Source: Nonomuraea solani
Lineage (GTDB): Bacteria; Actinomycetota; Actinomycetes; Streptosporangiales; Streptosporangiaceae
DNA: 64,000 nt
NCBI RefSeq assembly: GCF_900108335.1
Contig: NZ_FNVT01000001.1
Span: 62,001 to 126,000, forward strand
Direction of reading: 5' to 3'
Shown here: in pieces, positions 25,921 to 33,725 of the stretch
Position numbering within the stretch: position 1 is the first letter of the stretch
Layout: every line of letters starts with the position of its first letter
Program-made: the position numbers and the translations under genes
The notes under the pieces: model-generated
The model's database searches: none
What the model was told of the DNA's origin: nothing
Seen by the model: the letters and a program-made list of their open reading frames with translations, nothing else

Positions 25921-26151
25921 ATGTCCCCCGACCGGACGATCCCACCGCCCTCGAAGCACCAACTGGCGTTCATGATCTGGCTGGCCGTCTTCCCGACGCT
26001 GGCCGTTCTCAACCTGGCGCTCGGCGGCCCGCTGGCCGGGCTGCCCGTCGTCGTGCGGACGTTCGTGCTCGCCACGATCGCGGTGCCGATCGTGATCTAT
26101 GGCCTCATGCCGTGGCTTCACCGGCTCCGCGCCCGGCTCATGAGCCGGTGA
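25921..26151 (+). CDS. Small two-span membrane protein (DUF2798-like)
   Basis: 76 aa with RBS aaggag 6 bp before the ATG. Two hydrophobic segments (MIWLAVFPTLAVLNLAL and FVLATIAVPIVIYGLMP) flank a short loop. It lies 12 bp after the flavoprotein gene and is probably in its operon. Function unknown. Confidence 0.7.
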   Translation: MSPDRTIPPPSKHQLAFMIWLAVFPTLAVLNLALGGPLAGLPVVVRTFVLATIAVPIVIYGLMPWLHRLRARLMSR

Positions 26152-26521
26152 CCTCAGGGTCGGCGAGCACCTGGGCGAGGTGGTCGGTCAACGCCTTGGC
26201 CGCCGCCGCGTCGAGGCCCTTGACGCCCTTGGCGGTCAGCTCCACCGAGGACTCCTCCTGGCCGCGGCTGATCTTGATACTGACCTCGCCGCGCCGGGTG
26301 CCCAGCCACGCCACCAGCACCGTCGCCATCGTGGCCAGCGCGCCGCCCGCGCCCAGCAGGAGTTGCAGCACGTCAGGGGCCGCGCCGAGGGCGCCCGGCT
26401 CCGGCGGGGCCTCCACGATCTTGACGCGGCCGCGCAGCTCGGGCTCCTCCGACAGCCACGCGTACAGGTCTCGCAGCGCGTCCGCGGAACTGTCGGCCGA
26501 CACCTGCAACTGAACGGTCAC
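26138..26521 (-). CDS. EACC1 (effector-associated constant component) protein
   Basis: 127 aa. The N-terminal ferredoxin-like half (TVQLQVSADSSADALRDLYAWLSEEPELRGRVKIVEAPP) is followed by a single TM-like segment (VLQLLLGAGGALATMATVLVAWL) and a polar C-terminus. This is the architecture of EACC1 proteins, which in actinobacteria pair with EAD-fused caspase- or trypsin-like effectors in predicted conflict systems. No effector partner is adjacent, so it is an orphan here. It overlaps the end of the convergent gene by 14 bp. Confidence 0.75.
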   Translation of the reverse strand: MTVQLQVSADSSADALRDLYAWLSEEPELRGRVKIVEAPPEPGALGAAPDVLQLLLGAGGALATMATVLVAWLGTRRGEVSIKISRGQEESSVELTAKGVKGLDAAAAKALTDHLAQVLADPEVTGS

Positions 26522-26578
26522 GGGCGCTCCCGGATGGGTGGGTATCCGGAGAATCTACCCCGGATACCCGGCCGGTGG

Positions 26579-26860
26579 TCAGCCGATCTGCACGCAGTCC
26601 TGGAGGGTGACCTCGTCGGGCAGCGCGGCCGTACCGCCGCTCACGCACTTGATCTTGAGGGGGACCTGCACGGCCACGCCGATCGCCTCGCCCGCGAAGG
26701 GGCCGTTGGTGACGGCGCCGGGCGAGGCGTGGCAGTTGCCGAACAGCACCGACACCCCGGGGTCGCCGCGGACCGTGTCGCAGGTGTAGGTGGGGATGTC
26801 CTGCAAAGGGGCCGGGAGGCCCAGGAGCAGGGCGACGGTGGCGGGGAGAAAACTGATCAT
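26579..26860 (-). CDS. Small secreted protein
   Basis: 93 aa with GGAGG 7 bp before the ATG. A short signal-like start (MISFLPATVALLLGLPAP) precedes a chain with four cysteines (YTCDTVRG, FGNCHA, IKCVSG, LQDCVQ), likely two disulfides. No family recognised. It is followed in direction by nothing before 26521 and preceded at 13 bp by another secreted protein. Confidence 0.65.
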   Translation of the reverse strand: MISFLPATVALLLGLPAPLQDIPTYTCDTVRGDPGVSVLFGNCHASPGAVTNGPFAGEAIGVAVQVPLKIKCVSGGTAALPDEVTLQDCVQIG

Positions 26861-26873
26861 CGCGGGACCTCCG

Positions 26874-27185
26874 TCAGTCCGGGTCGGCGAGGTTGCAGGC
26901 GGGGACCCAGCCGACGACGCCGGTGGTCGCGTTGCGGCCGTGGTGCCACAGGCTGCTCTTGAAGTTGTCGCACCGGTAGAGGCCGTGCTCCTCTTCCCGG
27001 TTCGACTCGAAGCCCTGGCCCGCGTAGCCCAGGCCGTTGCGGTTGGAGTCGGCCCTCGGCTCGCTCCAGATGACCACGCCCTCGGCGGCGAAGTCGTACA
27101 GGCGTCTGGCCTGGGCGTCCTGGGCCAGGCCGCCCATGGTCGCGGCCGTGAGCAGGCCCGCCATGGTGGCTCGTCTGATGTGCAC
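26874..27185 (-). CDS. Small secreted SH3-like protein
   Basis: 103 aa from the GTG at 27185, which has GGGAGG 4 bp upstream; a longer reading from 27218 lacks an RBS. Signal peptide HIRRATMAGLLTAATMGGLAQDAQA. The mature part (VVIWSEPRADSNRNGLGYAGQGF ... GVVGWVPACNL) resembles bacterial SH3 peptides found in small exported actinomycete proteins. Cotranscribed with the next small secreted protein. Confidence 0.65.
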   Translation of the reverse strand: MHIRRATMAGLLTAATMGGLAQDAQARRLYDFAAEGVVIWSEPRADSNRNGLGYAGQGFESNREEEHGLYRCDNFKSSLWHHGRNATTGVVGWVPACNLADPD

Positions 27186-27235
27186 CGTGCCTCCCTCTGT
27201 GAGAGTGTCGTTGCTCACAGTAAGGGAACGGTCGC

Positions 27236-27883
27236 TCAGCGTTCCAATGGTTTTTCGCCGCGCCGCCAGCCCAGGAAGCCGCCGTCCAGCGGGTGGGCGG
27301 TGTAGCCGTGCTCGCGCAGCAGGCGCACGGCCTCGGGGGAGACCACGCAGTACGGGCCGCCGCAGTACGCGACGATCTCCGACTCCTTCGGCAGCTCGCC
27401 GAGCTGGTCGAGCAGGTCTTCGAGGGGTACGGAGACCGCCCCGGGGACGTGGCCGGCCGCGTAGTCGGCGGCCGAGCGCACGTCCACCACGACCGTGCCG
27501 GGATCCGCCAGCCGGTCCGCGAGCTGGTCGGCGGTCACGCCCTCCAGGGTGCCGAGCCGGTCGCGTACGGCGTCGCGCAGGTCCGCCAGCCGGTCGTGCG
27601 CGAACCCCTGCAGCTCGCCGAGAAAACGCGACACCCGCTCGTCGGCCAGCCGGTAGTAGACGCGCGTGCCCTCCCGCCTGCTGGTCACCAGGTGCGCCGC
27701 GCGGAGCTGCTGGAGCTGGGCCGAGGTGTTCTTGAGCGGGATCTCCGCCGCCTGCGCCAGCTCCTCGACCGTGCGTTCGCGCTGGTCGAGGACGTCGAGC
27801 AGGCGCAGCCGCACCGGGCTGGCCAGGGCCTTGCCGACGCGGGCGAGCTGCTCGTAGATCGGCTCCTCAGGGAACTGCGGCAT
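27236..27883 (-). CDS. ArsR-family regulator with a rhodanese domain
   Basis: 215 aa; the ATG at 27883 overlaps the TGA of the cupin gene (TGATG). ArsR HTH: SPVRLRLLDVLDQRERTVEELAQAAEIPLKNTSAQLQQL. The rhodanese domain (about 120-215) has active-site loop YCGGPYCVVSPEAV with the catalytic cysteine, and DVRSAADYAAGHVPGA. Known relatives sense sulfur or metal stress. It probably controls its own operon through the inverted repeat at 28395. Confidence 0.9.
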   Translation of the reverse strand: MPQFPEEPIYEQLARVGKALASPVRLRLLDVLDQRERTVEELAQAAEIPLKNTSAQLQQLRAAHLVTSRREGTRVYYRLADERVSRFLGELQGFAHDRLADLRDAVRDRLGTLEGVTADQLADRLADPGTVVVDVRSAADYAAGHVPGAVSVPLEDLLDQLGELPKESEIVAYCGGPYCVVSPEAVRLLREHGYTAHPLDGGFLGWRRGEKPLER

Positions 27884-28377
27884 CAGACCATGTACTGGTC
27901 GTGCCGCAGGTAGAGCTCCGTCCATTCCTCGGGGGTGAGTTGCCGGCCGGTGCCGGCGATCTCGGCCAGCTCCTCGAAGTACGCCTCGCGCGGCGCGCCC
28001 GGCGTGAACAGGATCAGCATCGTCGCCGGCTCGCCCGACTCGTTGCGGAACGCGTGCACCCCGCCCTCCGGCAGGAAAAGGAAGTCGCCCGGCTTGCCGT
28101 CGGCCCACTTCTCGCCGTTGTAGAGGCGGATGGTGCCGGACAGCACGTAGAACGACTCGGTCATCGTCCGGTGGAAGTGCGGGCCGGGGCCGGATGGTTT
28201 CGGGCCCATTTCGTACCGGTAGAGGCCGTACGCGCCGTTCGTGGAGCCGCCCGTGGCCAGGTAGTGCACGTTGGTGCCGCCCTTGCCGATGGACAGGTCC
28301 GGCTCCCGGCCGGTCAGGTGGAACGTGCCGCTGTGCTCGCCGGTCTCGCCGAAGTAGCGGGGCTCGGGGTACGTCAT
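27883..28377 (-). CDS. Cupin-domain protein
   Basis: 164 aa. Cupin motif 1 is GPGPHFHRTMTESFYVLSGTI and motif 2 PEGGVHAFRNESG, keeping metal-binding histidines and glutamate. There is no HTH, so it is an enzyme or binding protein. Translationally coupled to the ArsR-rhodanese gene. Confidence 0.85.
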   Translation of the reverse strand: MTYPEPRYFGETGEHSGTFHLTGREPDLSIGKGGTNVHYLATGGSTNGAYGLYRYEMGPKPSGPGPHFHRTMTESFYVLSGTIRLYNGEKWADGKPGDFLFLPEGGVHAFRNESGEPATMLILFTPGAPREAYFEELAEIAGTGRQLTPEEWTELYLRHDQYMV

Positions 28378-28394
28378 GGCGTCTCTCCTATTAT

Positions 28395-28410
28395 TCTAAG
28401 GAATTTTAGA
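28395..28410. promoter_or_regulatory. Inverted repeat upstream of the cupin-ArsR operon
   Basis: TCTAA (28395-28399), six bases, TTAGA (28406-28410), in a strongly AT-rich patch 18 bp upstream of the cupin start. It suits an ArsR dimer site overlapping the promoter. Confidence 0.5.
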
Positions 28411-28524
28411 TTAGCGCGGAAGGGCGTCCGTGGCCAGCCTTTCGAGCTGTTCGGGTTCGTCGACCATGGGGTCCACGTTCGCGTCGCCGTACATGAGACG
28501 GAGTCGACTGTTTGGCGATCCTGA

Positions 28525-28845
28525 AGCTCGCCGGATCGCGCACTGAATCCCACCTCCTGGCGGCCGCTCTCCCTCTCCGACCCGGAACGCGTCACGACGC
28601 TGCTGACCGCCGCGGGCTTCCGCGACATCGCCGTCTCCTTCGTCGAGGCCGAGTCGAACTGGGGCGGCGACGCGGCGGACGCCGCCCGGTTCCTCATGGA
28701 TTGGGGCCCGGCCCGGTTCAACCTCGGTCCGGCCGACCCCGAGCCGGCCCGGGCGGCGCTCGAAGCCGCGTTCGGCCGCTTCGAGCGCGCGGACGCCGTC
28801 AGGCTGCGCGCCACCGCCTGGCTCGTGACGGGGACCCGGTCGTGA
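28525..28845 (+). pseudogene. C-terminal remnant of a class I methyltransferase
   Basis: The frame opens after a TGA at 28522 and ends at TGA 28843-28845. It reads LNPTSWRPLSLSDPERVTTLLTAAGF and later RFLMDWGPARFN ... LRATAWLVTGTRS, which is the C-terminal third of SAM methyltransferases that act on small molecules. The SAM-binding N-terminal two thirds and a start codon are missing. On the other strand (about 28411-28500) a short frame reading MYGDANVDPMVDEPEQLERL may be another gene scrap. The whole 28411-28880 stretch has no intact gene. Confidence 0.65.
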
Positions 28846-28884
28846 TGACTACGATCTGAATCGATATCACCGAGAAAGGCGGCG

Positions 28885-29472
28885 GTGCTCCGGGAGGGCG
28901 ACCGGGGCCTGCGTGAGCATCTGGTCGCCACCACCGAGCGCATGATCTCCGAGCGGGGCACGGCGGGCCTCACCGTACGCGCCATCGCCCGCGAGGTCGG
29001 CGTCGCCGACGGCGTGCTCTACAACTACTTCGCGGACAAGGAAGAGCTGCTGGCCGAGGCGCTGCGCGCGCACGTCAGGTCCGTCGAACGGGGTCTCGGC
29101 GAGCTGCCGGAGCCCGGCGGCGGGACCATCGCCGGCAACCTGCGGGCTCACATCGAATACGGCCTGGCGATGCACCGGGCGATCCTCCCCGCCTTCGCCG
29201 GGCTCCTCGCCCAGCCCAAGGTCCTCGACCGGTTCGCCGAGCTGGGGAGCCCGGGCGAGGATTGGCGCGATCGGCTGCGCGACCATCTGCGGGCGGAGCG
29301 GGAGCTGGGCCGGCTGCGCGTCGACGCCCAGGTGGACGCCGCGGCGGCGATGATCGCCGGGGTGTGCCACGAGACCGCGCTGACCCTCCTGTTCCGGGAC
29401 ACGGCCCCGCCCATGACGGCTGCCGACATCGACGACCTGATCACGGTCGTCCTGGGCGGAATCCTTGGCTGA
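28885..29472 (+). CDS. TetR-family regulator
   Basis: 195 aa from a GTG. HTH: GLTVRAIAREVGVADGVLYNYFADKEELL. The C-terminal domain is of the TetR_C type found in many actinomycete repressors. No divergent target is intact (the upstream gene is a remnant), so its regulon is unknown. It ends 7 bp before the convergent ridA-like gene. Confidence 0.88.
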   Translation: MLREGDRGLREHLVATTERMISERGTAGLTVRAIAREVGVADGVLYNYFADKEELLAEALRAHVRSVERGLGELPEPGGGTIAGNLRAHIEYGLAMHRAILPAFAGLLAQPKVLDRFAELGSPGEDWRDRLRDHLRAERELGRLRVDAQVDAAAAMIAGVCHETALTLLFRDTAPPMTAADIDDLITVVLGGILG

Positions 29473-29478
29473 CCGGTC

Positions 29479-29886
29479 TCAGTCGAGGACCGCGGTGGCC
29501 TCGACCTCGACCAGCAGATCGGGCTCTCCCAGCGCCGCGACGCCCAGCAGCGTGATCGGCTTGACCGGGTCGACCCCCAGCTTGGCCGCCGCCCGGGAGA
29601 CCCCCTCGCCCAGCAGCGGCATCTTGTCGGGCGTCCAGTCGACGACATAGATCGTCAGCTTGGCCACGTCGTCGAAGGAGCCGCCGACCTCGGCCAGGGC
29701 GGTGCCGATGTTGAGGTAGGCCTGCTCCACCTGGGCGGCCAGGTCCCCTTCGCCGACTCGCCCGCCCTCGGCGTCGCGGGCCACCTGGCCCGCCAGGAAC
29801 ACCAGCCTCGATCCGGTGGCGATCGACAACTGACGGTAGACCTCGGGCTTCGGCAGCCCGTCGGGGTTGACCAGTGTCACGGTCAT
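29479..29886 (-). CDS. RidA-family enamine/imine deaminase
   Basis: 135 aa, normal length. YjgF/RidA signatures: SRLVFLAGQVARDAEGG, QVEQAYLNIGTALAEVGG, VKLTIYVVD-like AKLTIYVVDW and the C-terminal DLLVEVEATAVL. The family arginine is replaced or shifted (the LVEVEA(I/V)A motif is kept). It hydrolyses reactive enamines or related metabolites. It is divergent from a TetR gene with a palindrome between them. Confidence 0.88.
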   Translation of the reverse strand: MTVTLVNPDGLPKPEVYRQLSIATGSRLVFLAGQVARDAEGGRVGEGDLAAQVEQAYLNIGTALAEVGGSFDDVAKLTIYVVDWTPDKMPLLGEGVSRAAAKLGVDPVKPITLLGVAALGEPDLLVEVEATAVLD

Positions 29887-29914
29887 GCTCTGCTCCTTGC
29901 TCGACTTTCTCTAA

Positions 29915-29931
29915 ACATAGCAAAGCTATGT
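29915..29931. promoter_or_regulatory. Palindromic operator between ridA-like and TetR genes
   Basis: ACATAGC (29915-29921), AAA, GCTATGT (29925-29931): perfect 7-bp arms, 12 bp before the TetR start and 29 bp before the ridA-like start. Confidence 0.75.
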
Positions 29932-29942
29932 ATTGTGGTGCC

Positions 29943-30566
29943 ATGGTGAGGACGAAGGACCCGGCGGTCCACTCCCTGCTGATCGACCGGGCCGCGCAGT
30001 TGCTCGCCGCCCGGAAGCCGGTCACGCTCCGCTCGCTGGTGGCCGGCACGGGCGTGTCGACCATGGCCGTCTACACCTACTTCGGGGGCATGGACGGGCT
30101 GTGGACGGCGATGCGGCAGGAGGGCTTCACCCGGCTGGCCGCCCGCCTGGCCGAGGTCGCGCCCTCGAAGGATCCGGTACGGGATCTGGCCGCGCTCGGC
30201 GCCGCATACCTGTCCAACGCCATGGCCGGTCCCGATCTCTATCGGGTGATGTTCGACGCCGGGTTCGAGCTCGAGGACGCGGCGGCGGCGGATGACACGC
30301 TGCACTGTCTCGTACGGACCGTCGAACGGGCCACGGCCGCCGGCCGCTTCCGTGACGGCACCGACCCGCTGGAGCTGGCCACGCAGAGCTGGATGATCGG
30401 CCACGGGCTGGCCTCACTGGTCGCCACCGGCCCACTGCCCCCGCAGGCGCTGGCCCACGGCGTACCGCTGCTGACCGCCCTGTTCACCAGCGCGGGCGAC
30501 GACCCCGGCCGATGCCGCCGATCGGTCGAACACGGCTGGCATCCCGATGCTAGGGTCCGGCCATGA
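29943..30566 (+). CDS. TetR-family regulator with WHG-type C-terminal domain
   Basis: 207 aa from the ATG at 29943. HTH: VTLRSLVAGTGVSTMAVYTYFGGMDGLWTAM; C-terminal WMIGHGLASLVATG is like the WHG domain. It is the probable repressor of itself and of the divergent ridA-like gene through the ACATAGC palindrome. Confidence 0.88.
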   Translation: MVRTKDPAVHSLLIDRAAQLLAARKPVTLRSLVAGTGVSTMAVYTYFGGMDGLWTAMRQEGFTRLAARLAEVAPSKDPVRDLAALGAAYLSNAMAGPDLYRVMFDAGFELEDAAAADDTLHCLVRTVERATAAGRFRDGTDPLELATQSWMIGHGLASLVATGPLPPQALAHGVPLLTALFTSAGDDPGRCRRSVEHGWHPDARVRP

Positions 30567-30606
30567 TCCAACAGCGATCAACGGGACCGACCGGCTTCAC
30601 GTAGCG

Positions 30607-30625
30607 CGCCAGGAAATACCTGGCG
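30607..30625. terminator. Stem-loop between the TetR gene and a small gene remnant
   Basis: CGCCAGG, loop AAATA, CCTGGCG: a 7-bp stem that can extend by GTAGC/GCTAC outside. It begins 40 bp after the TetR stop and ends 8 bp before the RBS of the next frame. No U-run follows, so it could be a terminator or a 5'-UTR hairpin. Confidence 0.45.
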
Positions 30626-30644
30626 GTGCTACTGAGGGAGCCTC

Positions 30645-30883
30645 ATGTCCCGCACTGCCCATCACCTCGGTCGTCCGGCTCTTCGGTGGGGAGCCGCATG
30701 GCGATCGGTGACGATCGTCGATCTTCGTTACAGCGCCGCCTGCCTGCGACGGGCGCGGCGGGACGGTCACCGGCCACGGCCGATGTCCGTCCGCCGCAAG
30801 GTGGCCGTCTCGCCGTCGAGGCCATCGACGATCTCGAAGTTCACCCCGCGCGACACCGTCGCAACGTGATCTGGCAGTACTGA
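30645..30883 (+). pseudogene. Frameshifted small actinomycete gene
   Basis: A good RBS (gaggga) precedes ATG 30645. The first frame reads MSRTAHHLGRPALRW ... VTIVDLRYSAACLRRARRDG, an N-terminus I associate with a family of about 120-aa proteins of actinomycete mobile and accessory DNA. The expected C-terminus (EAIDDLEVHPARHRRNVIW) is found in another frame, ending at 30883. A frameshift plus a loss of about 50 codons explains both. The family link is from memory and not certain. Confidence 0.5.
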
Positions 30884-30949
30884 TCACGGACTACGCGGTC
30901 TACCGGGGGGACAATCTCAACCCCTCTTTCCGCCGGTCCGATCCCTACA

Positions 30950-31876
30950 GTGAATCGGGTGGACAGCAATCGAGAGCAGATCCGCGGCTTCCTCATCAGC
31001 CGGCGTGCCAAGATCACGCCGGAGCGGGCCGGGCTGCCCGCCGGTGGTCGGCGCCGGGTTCCGGGGCTCCGGCGTGAGGAGGTCGCCGTTCTCGCGGGCG
31101 TGAGCACCGAGTGGTACACACGGCTGGAGAAGGGCCACGTCAGCGGCGTGTCCGACGACGTTCTGGAGGCGGTCGCCCGGGCGCTGCAGCTGACCGAGGA
31201 AGAACGGATCCACCTGTTCGACCTGGCCCGAGCGGCACGGCCCGCTCGCCGCGCGCCTTCCCGCCGCAAGGAGGTGGAGGTCCCGCGTCCCGTCCACTGG
31301 TTGCTCGACTCCATGACGATGTCGGCCGCGTTCGTACGCAATGGCCGCCTTGACATCGTCGCCATCAACCCGCTGGGCCGAGCCCTCTTCGCGCCGATGT
31401 ACGACAGCGACACCACGGACGAGCGCGGCCGCGCCAACTTCGCCCGCTACTACTTCCTCGACCCCGGCTCCCACCACTTCTTCGTCGACTGGGACGACGG
31501 CGCCGACGTCACCGCCGCGCTGCTGCGCGCCGAAGCCGGTCGCGAGCCACATGACCGCGCGTTGCGCGAGCTCGTCGGCGAGCTGTCCACGCTCAGCTCC
31601 GAGTTCCGCACCCGGTGGGCCGCGCATGACGTACGCATTCGCCACGAGGGCGTCAAGTCCCTGCAGCATCCCGAGGTCGGCCGCCTTGAGCTGACCTACC
31701 TGTCCCTGGACCTGCCCACGGCGCACCGGACCGTACGCAACCTGACCGCGTACACCGCCGAGCCGGGCACCGTCGCCGAAGACCGGCTCAAGCTGCTCGC
31801 CAGTTGGGCGGCCACCCTCGGCCGGCGCCAGGACGCGGAGGCACCGCACACCGAACAGGGCGGGAGGCCGGAATGA
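30950..31876 (+). CDS. XRE regulator with MmyB-like ligand-binding domain
   Basis: 308 aa from a GTG. The HTH region is VPGLRREEVAVLAGVSTEWYTRLEKG; the C-terminal MmyB-like domain includes HWLLDSMTMSAAFVRNGRLDIVAINPLGRALF and GSHHFFVDWD. These regulators often repress a neighbouring reductase and bind fatty acids. No clear target is adjacent. A paralogue lies at 40361. Confidence 0.9.
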   Translation: MNRVDSNREQIRGFLISRRAKITPERAGLPAGGRRRVPGLRREEVAVLAGVSTEWYTRLEKGHVSGVSDDVLEAVARALQLTEEERIHLFDLARAARPARRAPSRRKEVEVPRPVHWLLDSMTMSAAFVRNGRLDIVAINPLGRALFAPMYDSDTTDERGRANFARYYFLDPGSHHFFVDWDDGADVTAALLRAEAGREPHDRALRELVGELSTLSSEFRTRWAAHDVRIRHEGVKSLQHPEVGRLELTYLSLDLPTAHRTVRNLTAYTAEPGTVAEDRLKLLASWAATLGRRQDAEAPHTEQGGRPE

Positions 31877-31982
31877 GCGAGGCGAGCCTGCGACCTCTGT
31901 CAGATGCACCACGTCGACCGGGCCATGGCCGGCGCCGGGGGAGGCGCCGCAGGTGCCGCCGTTCGTGAGAGGATCAGCGGCT

Positions 31983-32984
31983 GTGACGGACGCGCCGCAT
32001 CGACTGCTGTGCCGGCTTGACGAATACTTCCACGTCAGCGTGGTCGCCTGCCCGAATGACTTGAGCGTGGTGCTGGCCGGGGCCGGTGCGACCGGTAACA
32101 ACGACCTCGGTGAGGTGCTGTTGTTGCGGCCGGATCCCGACGCCGAAGAGCCGGACCAGATCGCCGTACTGGCGCGGCAGGCGACGGCCGTGGACGCGGT
32201 GTTCAGCCCTGACGGTACGCGGGTGACCATCGGGTACGCCGACGTCGGCGGTGGCGGCGACGGTCCGGGAACCTATGGGCTCGACGGAGTTCTCCGGCAT
32301 GGTTTCGCCATCGGCGAGGAACTCGCGGCCGATGGCGGCTGGGATGGTGACATCGCCTTCGACCGGCTCGCCCAGTCCGGCGACGGGCGATGGCTCGCCG
32401 GTGGCAGCGCCGTGGTGGGTGCGGTGACCGTGGCCGACTCGGCGACCGGCCGTACCCTGCTGACCATGCCGGACGCGACGGGGCCTGTGGCGCTGGACCA
32501 CACCGGCGGCCGCCTGGCGTACGCCAGGCCGGACGGCCGGATCTCGGTACGAGAGACGCATTCCGGTGCCGCCCTGTCCACCTGGGACACCGGCCTGCCG
32601 GCGGTCCACGCGTTGGCGTTCTCCCCGGACGGCTCCGGGCTCGTCGCAGCCGGTGGAGACCGTCCGACCGCTTGTCTGTTCACGGCGGACGGGGACCGAA
32701 CGGACGTGATGGTGGCCGATCCCGCACTCACGATCGACGCCACGCTGCCCTGGACGGCCATATCGACGCGAGCCTGCTGGACCGGCCGCGGCCCGGCCGT
32801 GTTCACCGCCGACGACTACCAGGCCGTGCTGTTCGACGCCACCGACGGCCGCGTTCTTTGGACCGGCTCCGACCAGACCGTCGCCTCGTTCACTCCGGAC
32901 GGCCGAGTCTTCATCGCCTCGGGCTCCGACGGCATCAGCGCCTGGCTCCTCGCCGCGCTCATGGGAGATCCCGCCACCCCATGA
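31983..32984 (+). CDS. Cytoplasmic WD40-like beta-propeller protein
   Basis: 333 aa from the GTG at 31983 (gagagg upstream). Repeated blade motifs: VDAVFSPDGTRVTIGYA, LAQSGDGRWLAGGSA, VHALAFSPDGSGLVAAGG, VASFTPDGRVFIASGSDGISAW. There is no signal peptide. Probably a scaffold or sensor; no partner can be named. Confidence 0.75.
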   Translation: MTDAPHRLLCRLDEYFHVSVVACPNDLSVVLAGAGATGNNDLGEVLLLRPDPDAEEPDQIAVLARQATAVDAVFSPDGTRVTIGYADVGGGGDGPGTYGLDGVLRHGFAIGEELAADGGWDGDIAFDRLAQSGDGRWLAGGSAVVGAVTVADSATGRTLLTMPDATGPVALDHTGGRLAYARPDGRISVRETHSGAALSTWDTGLPAVHALAFSPDGSGLVAAGGDRPTACLFTADGDRTDVMVADPALTIDATLPWTAISTRACWTGRGPAVFTADDYQAVLFDATDGRVLWTGSDQTVASFTPDGRVFIASGSDGISAWLLAALMGDPATP

Positions 32985-33014
32985 GCCCGCGCCGCACATG
33001 GCCCGCGAAGATCG

Positions 33015-33701
33015 TTACGAGAAACCCGCGATTCGGTGAGCGCGTAGCCCTCGCGGAATGACGATGCGGTCCGCCTTGCGCGTCTTACCGGTTCGTGGGT
33101 CGAACACCCAGCGGTCGTATCCCCGGTAGTTGCGCCATGGCCCCTTGTGGACGGCGAGCAGCATCGTCAGCGTGCCCGACCGGTTCCAGGTCAGGTGGAC
33201 ACCGCTCGTGAGCACCGAGACGCGGGGACGCACCTCGGTTCCCCTGCTCAAACTGGTGAACGTGATCCAGGTGCCGCCGTCCTCGATCCTCGTGGCGAGG
33301 GTGTCGCCGTCCGCGGCGAGGGCGTGGGCCGGTCCGGTTCGCCGCACCACGGTCGAGGTCGGCAGGTCGTACACCACCACCTCATCGCCATGACCGTCCG
33401 TGTGGAGAAGCGCGCGTGAGCCGTCGGGGGTGAAGGAGATGATGCTCCCCATCGGGGCGGCGAAAGCGGTTTTGTCTCCAGGGCGGCGGACGGTCGCCCG
33501 CGCGTCCTTGAGCTGGATGACCCGGTCGTCGCTCAACCAGGCCTTCCATGGTCCGCACGCCTGGCCGCCGCAGGTGCCCAGGCCCATGTAGCGGAGGGTC
33601 GGGCCTTTTGCCTGCGCGGCCGCCATGCTCTGACCGGGGGCGAGGAACCCGAAGGTGAGAACCAGCGAAACCAGTGCCCGTAAGCCAGTCGCCCAAGTCA
33701 T
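33015..33701 (-). CDS. Secreted beta-propeller-like protein
   Basis: 228 aa. Signal peptide (GLRALVSLVLTFGFLAPGQSMAAAQA), then GTCGGQACGPWKAWL with two cysteines and blade-like stretches (IISFTPDGSRALLHTDGHGDEVVVYDL, VHLTWNRSGTLTMLLAV). It is too short for a full propeller, so it may oligomerise or be degenerate. Function unknown. Confidence 0.7.
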   Translation of the reverse strand: MTWATGLRALVSLVLTFGFLAPGQSMAAAQAKGPTLRYMGLGTCGGQACGPWKAWLSDDRVIQLKDARATVRRPGDKTAFAAPMGSIISFTPDGSRALLHTDGHGDEVVVYDLPTSTVVRRTGPAHALAADGDTLATRIEDGGTWITFTSLSRGTEVRPRVSVLTSGVHLTWNRSGTLTMLLAVHKGPWRNYRGYDRWVFDPRTGKTRKADRIVIPRGLRAHRIAGFS

Positions 33702-33725
33702 CGCTGTCCGTCCGTGGACCGTGCT

